Shown here piece after piece: positions 40,931-44,391 of a stretch of DNA of 44,391 bases. Location of the stretch: positions 1 through 44,391 of the forward strand of contig JAKOYD010000101.1 in NCBI GenBank assembly GCA_029780695.1, written 5' to 3'. A program made the translations under genes and the position numbers. Under the pieces are notes generated by a model, which was given only the letters and a program-made list of their open reading frames with translations, had not been told where the DNA came from and made no database searches. Within the stretch, counting starts at the first letter, position 1. Each line of letters starts with the position of its first letter. Source of the stretch: Pseudomonadota bacterium. Lineage in GTDB: Bacteria > Pseudomonadota > Gammaproteobacteria > Burkholderiales > Burkholderiaceae_C.

Positions 40931-41974
40931 ATGACCATCACCGCCCAAGAAGCCCTGCAACGCACCATCGAGCACCGCGAGATTTTTCACGACGAAATGC
41001 TGCACCTGATGCGCATGATCATGAAGGGCGAAATCTCGCCGCTGATGATGGCCGCCATCACCACCGGCCTGCGCGTCAAGAAAGAGACGATTGGCGAGAT
41101 CACCGCCGCCGCCGAGGTGATGCGCGAGCTGTCGACCAAGGTGCACGTGGCTGACCGCACGCATCTGGTCGACGTGGTGGGCACGGGCGGCGACGGCTCG
41201 CACACCTTCAACATCAGCACCTGCAGCATGTTCGTGGCCGCCGCCGCGGGCGCGCGCGTGGCCAAGCACGGCGGGCGCAGCGTGTCGAGCAAATCGGGCA
41301 GCGCCGACGTGATCGAGGCGCTGGGCATCGCGCTCAACCTGACGCCCGAGCAGATCGCGCAAAGCATCGCCGAAACGGGCGTGGGTTTCATGTTTGCGCC
41401 CAACCACCACCCGGCGATGAAAAACGTGGCGCCGGTGCGCAAGGAGATGGGCGTCAAGACTTTCTTCAACATCCTCGGGCCGCTCACCAACCCGGCCGGC
41501 GCGCCCAACATCGTGATGGGCGTGTTCCACCCCGATCTGGTGGGCATCCAGGTGCGCGCGCTGCAACGCCTGGGGGCCGAGCACGCCGTGGTGGTCTACG
41601 GCCGCGACGGCATGGACGAGGTGAGCCTGGGCGCCGCGACGATGGTCGGCGAATTGAAGGACGGCCAGATCAGCGAATACGACATCCACCCCGAGGATTT
41701 CGGCATGCCCATGATGAGCAACCGCGCTCTCAAGGTCGAAACGCCCGAGCAGTCGCTGGCCATGCTGCGCGGCGTGCTGGACAACCAGGACGGCCCGGCC
41801 AAGCACATCGTGGTGCTGAATGCTGGCGTGGTGCTGTATGCGGCGGGCGTGGCGCCCACCATGAAGGCCGGCATCGACCGCGCGCGCGAGGCCATCGAAA
41901 GCGGCGCTGCCAAGGCCAAGCTGGAACAGGTGCTGGCGTTCACGCAAGCGCTGGCGTCGCCCAAGGCGGCATGA
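40931..41974 (+). CDS. trpD: Anthranilate phosphoribosyltransferase
   Basis: A 347-residue enzyme that joins anthranilate to PRPP. The PRPP-binding [18 protein letters not shown] (about 77-94) and the anthranilate/PRPP-binding [20 protein letters not shown] are intact, with [20 protein letters not shown] and [11 protein letters not shown] further on. The end overlaps the start of the 48-codon membrane peptide gene (ATGA). It is the third step-related gene of the operon here (E, G, D, C). Confidence 0.95.
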   Translation: MTITAQEALQRTIEHREIFHDEMLHLMRMIMKGEISPLMMAAITTGLRVKKETIGEITAAAEVMRELSTKVHVADRTHLVDVVGTGGDGSHTFNISTCSMFVAAAAGARVAKHGGRSVSSKSGSADVIEALGIALNLTPEQIAQSIAETGVGFMFAPNHHPAMKNVAPVRKEMGVKTFFNILGPLTNPAGAPNIVMGVFHPDLVGIQVRALQRLGAEHAVVVYGRDGMDEVSLGAATMVGELKDGQISEYDIHPEDFGMPMMSNRALKVETPEQSLAMLRGVLDNQDGPAKHIVVLNAGVVLYAAGVAPTMKAGIDRAREAIESGAAKAKLEQVLAFTQALASPKAA

Positions 41975-42117
41975 TGTGGCGCGACGAAGGGGTCTGGATC
42001 GGCCTGGGCGTGACGCTGATCACGCTGGTGGCGGCCCTCGTCATGCACCGAATTTTCGTCAAGATACTGAAGCAGCCGGCACCGGACCAGCGCGAGGAGC
42101 TATCAAAAAATGAGTGA
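41971..42117 (+). CDS. 48-residue single-helix membrane microprotein between trpD and trpC
   Basis: ATG at 41971 (or 41974) begins a frame of 48 (47) codons that overlaps the trpD stop by four bases and the trpC start by eight. The peptide starts [13 protein letters not shown], has a clear hydrophobic helix ([18 protein letters not shown]) and a polar C-terminal tail ([13 protein letters not shown]) whose last residues come from a dispersed repeat. The tight overlaps and the strong helix argue that it is translated. I do not recognise it. It could be a membrane tether or simply a coupling device for trpC. Confidence 0.75.
   Translation: MMWRDEGVWIGLGVTLITLVAALVMHRIFVKILKQPAPDQREELSKNE
42082..42112. 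repeat. Partial dispersed repeat at the trpC start, copy 13 (reverse orientation)
   Basis: CCGGACCAGCGCGAGGAGCT, ATCAAAAAATG. Only the right half of the element is present. It supplies the GGAG-type ribosome binding site and the A-rich run before the ATG of trpC. Confidence 0.55.
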
Positions 42118-42922
42118 TATCCTGGACAAGATCGTCGCCGTCAAGCGCGAGGAAGTCGCCGCGGGGCTGAAGAAGAAGTCGTTGGCCGCGATGCGCGAAG
42201 ACGCCGAGAGCCGGGTGCTGACGCGCGACTTCGAGGGCGCGCTGCGCCGCAAGACCTCCCAAGGCCAGGCGGCGGTGATTGCCGAGATCAAGAAGGCCAG
42301 CCCCAGCAAGGGCGTGATCCGCGCCGACTTCGAGCCAGCCGACATCGCGCAGAGCTACGCCGTGGGCAACACCGACGTGGGCGGCAAGGTCAGCGCGGCC
42401 TGCCTGTCGGTGCTGACGGACAAGCAGTTCTTCCAGGGCAGCATCGACTACCTGAAGCAGGCGCGCGCTAGCTGCGAGCTGCCCGTGCTGCGCAAGGACT
42501 TCATGATCGACCCGTACCAGGTGTACGAGGCGCGGGCCATCGGCGCCGACTGCATCCTGCTGATCGCCGCCTGCCTGGGTGACGGGCAGATGCAGGAACT
42601 GGAGGCCGTGGCGCGCGTGCTCGACATGGCGGTGCTGGTCGAGGTGCACGACGGGGCCGAACTGGAGCGCGCCCTGCGCCTGAAGACGCCGCTGGTTGGC
42701 ATCAACAACCGCAATCTGCGCACCTTCGACGTCACGCTGGACACCACGTTGAGCCTGCTGAAAGACGTGCCCGAAGGCCGCCTGCTGGTGACCGAAAGCG
42801 GCATCGCCACGCGTGCCGACGTGCAGCGCCTGCGCCATGCCGGTGTGCATGCGTTTCTGGTCGGCGAAACCTTCATGCGCGCACCAGAGCCGGGTGAAGC
42901 GCTGGCCGAGCTGTTTTCTTGA
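42110..42922 (+). CDS. trpC: Indole-3-glycerol phosphate synthase
   Basis: A 270-residue TIM-barrel enzyme that closes the indole ring. Seen: [20 protein letters not shown] (catalytic Lys, about 58-77), [35 protein letters not shown] (catalytic Lys), [36 protein letters not shown] and LVTESGI, then [16 protein letters not shown] and an A-run sit before the ATG. No TrpF fusion is present; trpF must lie elsewhere. The stop is immediately followed by a dispersed repeat. Confidence 0.95.
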   Translation: MSDILDKIVAVKREEVAAGLKKKSLAAMREDAESRVLTRDFEGALRRKTSQGQAAVIAEIKKASPSKGVIRADFEPADIAQSYAVGNTDVGGKVSAACLSVLTDKQFFQGSIDYLKQARASCELPVLRKDFMIDPYQVYEARAIGADCILLIAACLGDGQMQELEAVARVLDMAVLVEVHDGAELERALRLKTPLVGINNRNLRTFDVTLDTTLSLLKDVPEGRLLVTESGIATRADVQRLRHAGVHAFLVGETFMRAPEPGEALAELFS

Positions 42923-42975
42923 TTGCTATTATTTAGGTAGCTGTGTGCGCTTGTCCAGAAAGCGCGAGAGTCAGG
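42919..42975. repeat. Dispersed hairpin repeat, copy 14 (forward orientation)
   Basis: TTGATTGCTATTATTTAGGT, AGCTGTGTGCGCTTGTCCAG, AAAGCGCGAGAGTCAGG. It fills the trpC-ung gap; the trpC stop codon (TGA, 42920-42922) is at its left edge. It is not a clear terminator because no T-run follows. Confidence 0.8.
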
Positions 42976-42979
42976 TTGA

Positions 42980-43828
42980 GTGTCTAACGTGTCAAAGCAA
43001 AGTGTCGCCAGCGACTCGTGCGGATTGAGCCATTGGCCGCCCGAGGTCGACCAGATTGCACCGGGCTGGCGGCCCTTGCTGCAGGACTTTCTGCGCAGCG
43101 CCGAGGGTCAGCGGGTGACGGCCCAATTGCAGGCCGACCTGGCCGCCGGCATCGCCGTGTTTCCGCCCGAGCCGTTGCGGGCGCTGCGGCTGACCGCGCC
43201 CGAGGACGTGCGCGTGGTGATTCTGGGGCAAGACCCTTATCACGGCCCCGGCCAGGCCTGCGGGCTCGCATTTGCGGTGCCGCCCGGCGTCAAGACGCCG
43301 CCCAGTTTGCGCAATATTTTCAAGGAGCTGCAGCGCGAATTCGGTCGCGCGCCCCATGCGGCCGGGTTGCTCGACCACTGGGCGCGGCAGGGTGTGCTGC
43401 TGCTCAACAGCAGCCTGACCGTGCGCAGCGGCGCCGCGGCCAGTCACACCAGGCTGGGCTGGCAGGCGTTGACCGATGCCCTCGTCAACCAGCTGGCCGA
43501 AGGCGAGCGTGCGCTGGTCTTCATGCTGTGGGGCGCCCACGCCCAAGCGAAGGCGCGGCTGATCGAGCAGGGGGCTGCTGCGCACGACGTACTGCGCGCG
43601 CGTCATCCTGTTGCGCGGCTGCCACGTGGCGAGCACCTATTATTGGCGGCCAACCACCCGTCGCCTTTGTCCGCGCTGCGCCCGCCCGTGCCCTTCATGG
43701 GCTGCGGGCACTTTGCCCGAGCGAACGACTTTCTGCGCACGCACGGCGATCGGCCCGTCGACTGGTTGGGCGACGCGTTGCCTGGGGCGTCTACTCCACT
43801 TGCCGGCCACGGTCAATTGGTGGCATAA
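42980..43828 (+). CDS. ung: Uracil-DNA glycosylase
   Basis: A 282-residue family 1 enzyme that removes uracil from DNA. The catalytic water-activating motif VVILGQDPYHGPGQACGLAF (about 75-94), LLNSSLTVRSGAAASH, and the HPSPLSA DNA-intercalation motif (about 231-237, LLLAANHPSPLSALRPP) are present. The N-terminus (first ~20 residues, MSNVSKQSVASDSCGL) is poorly conserved. The start is GTG at 42980; a second GTG at 42989 is possible. The -10 box of the tRNA-tuf promoter overlaps its stop codon. Confidence 0.94.
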   Translation: MSNVSKQSVASDSCGLSHWPPEVDQIAPGWRPLLQDFLRSAEGQRVTAQLQADLAAGIAVFPPEPLRALRLTAPEDVRVVILGQDPYHGPGQACGLAFAVPPGVKTPPSLRNIFKELQREFGRAPHAAGLLDHWARQGVLLLNSSLTVRSGAAASHTRLGWQALTDALVNQLAEGERALVFMLWGAHAQAKARLIEQGAAAHDVLRARHPVARLPRGEHLLLAANHPSPLSALRPPVPFMGCGHFARANDFLRTHGDRPVDWLGDALPGASTPLAGHGQLVA

Positions 43829-43829
43829 T
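43800..43829 (+). promoter_or_regulatory. Promoter of the tRNA-Tyr-Gly-Thr-tuf operon
   Basis: TTGCCG (43800-43805) and CATAAT (43824-43829) are separated by 18 bases, a good sigma-70 layout. The -10 overlaps the TAA stop of ung. Transcription would start about 43836, just before the first tRNA. Confidence 0.65.
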
Positions 43830-43844
43830 CCATGGTTCTCTGCC

Positions 43845-43930
43845 GGAGAGGTGGCCGAGTGGTTAATGGCAGCAGACTGTAAATCTGCCCTCTTACGAGT
43901 ACGCTGGTTCGAATCCAGCCCTCTCCACCA
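43845..43930 (+). tRNA. tRNA-Tyr (anticodon GTA)
   Basis: 86 bases with acceptor GGAGAGG / CCTCTCC, discriminator A and encoded CCA, anticodon GTA at 43879-43881, and a long variable arm (class II). The T-loop GGTTCGAATCC is intact. Confidence 0.97.
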
Positions 43931-43969
43931 GCAGAAAAGCCAGTTGCGACGGTCCGTGGCAGTGCCTGC

Positions 43970-44043
43970 GCGGGAGTAGTTCAATGGTAGAACCCTAGCC
44001 TTCCAAGCTAATGACGCGGGTTCGATTCCCGTCTCCCGCTCCA
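43970..44043 (+). tRNA. tRNA-Gly (anticodon TCC)
   Basis: 74 bases including encoded CCA: acceptor GCGGGAG / CTCCCGC, anticodon TCC at 44002-44004, T-loop GGTTCGATTCC. The anticodon stem has one apparent mismatch. Confidence 0.96.
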
Positions 44044-44074
44044 TCCGGGGTTGCGCTGGTCAGATGAAGTTTTC

Positions 44075-44149
<75 letters not shown>

Positions 44150-44192
44150 GTTTCAAAGTGTTGTTGAGTCAATTTTTTTCGGAGTCGAAGAA

Positions 44193-44391
44193 ATGGCAAA
44201 AGAGAAATTCGAGCGCACCAAGCCGCACGTGAACGTAGGCACCATTGGTCACGTTGACCACGGCAAGACCACGCTGACGGCGGCCATTGCCACCGTGCTG
44301 GCCAAGAAGTTTGGCGGCGAAGCCAAAGGCTACGACCAGATCGACAACGCCCCGGAAGAAAAAGCCCGCGGCATCACCATCAACACCTCGC
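44193..44391 (+). CDS. tuf: Elongation factor Tu (5' part, runs off the window)
   Basis: The first 66 codons of EF-Tu, which carries aminoacyl-tRNA to the ribosome. The start [20 protein letters not shown] is followed by the P-loop [10 protein letters not shown] and the switch I region [17 protein letters not shown] at about 44180 is the ribosome binding site. The gene is cut by the right edge of the window. It follows tRNA-Thr by 43 bases. Confidence 0.98.
   Translation, partial: MAKEKFERTKPHVNVGTIGHVDHGKTTLTAAIATVLAKKFGGEAKGYDQIDNAPEEKARGITINTS

Overview
The window is GC-rich DNA from a betaproteobacterium, most likely a member of the Comamonadaceae (Burkholderiales). The evidence is the overall protein similarity as I recognise it, the tRNA-Tyr/Gly/Thr-tuf string at the right end, a liv-type transporter operon of the kind this family carries in many copies, and a dispersed hairpin repeat that I associate with this family. 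No prophage, insertion sequence with a transposase, or CRISPR array is visible.

Layout. 1-353: tail of an unidentified gene and the terminator of the next operon. 354-5192 (minus): a branched-chain amino acid type ABC importer, livG-livF-binding protein-livH-livM. 5422-7320 (minus): an orphan membrane-anchored FMN glutamate-synthase-like protein. 7578-9161 (plus): an orphan peptide/opine-type binding protein. 9333-15660 (minus): a tightly packed accessory operon of class III nucleotide cyclase-TPR, PAP2/haloperoxidase-fold phosphatase, subtilase and two LuxR-type regulators, facing two lipoprotein genes (15968-18210, plus). 18288-24689 (minus): housekeeping and stress genes (CinA-type amidase, pgpA, DUF4139 protein, HHH protein, GST, an SRPBCC-GFA fusion, YafY- and LysR-type regulators), then a divergent tautomerase. 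25221-32176 (minus): thiL, a C26 amidotransferase, a YbdK-type ligase, a cation/proton antiporter, a Gcr-type membrane protein and apaG. 32231-35120: rpe, gph and an AstE-like gene, with a minus-strand DsrE-like gene between rpe and gph. 35265-36110 (minus): a transglutaminase-like protein. 36293-42922 (plus): a tryptophan operon trpE-G-D-C interrupted by four extra genes: a GxxExxY gene within inverted repeats, an unknown 346-residue protein, a LysE-type exporter and a 48-residue membrane microprotein. 42980-44391: ung, tRNA-Tyr, tRNA-Gly, tRNA-Thr and the start of tuf.

The most unusual signal is a family of about 60-base hairpin repeats, with roughly 14 copies in both orientations. They sit between genes, but also inside reading frames (thiL twice, trpE, the LysE-type gene), and they supply start codons (CinA-type gene, trpC) and stop codons (rpe, the HHH gene). 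Second is the GxxExxY cassette in the trp operon, bounded by 54-base inverted repeats that match at 49 positions. Third is the cyclase/PAP2/subtilase/LuxR operon, which I do not recognise as a described system.
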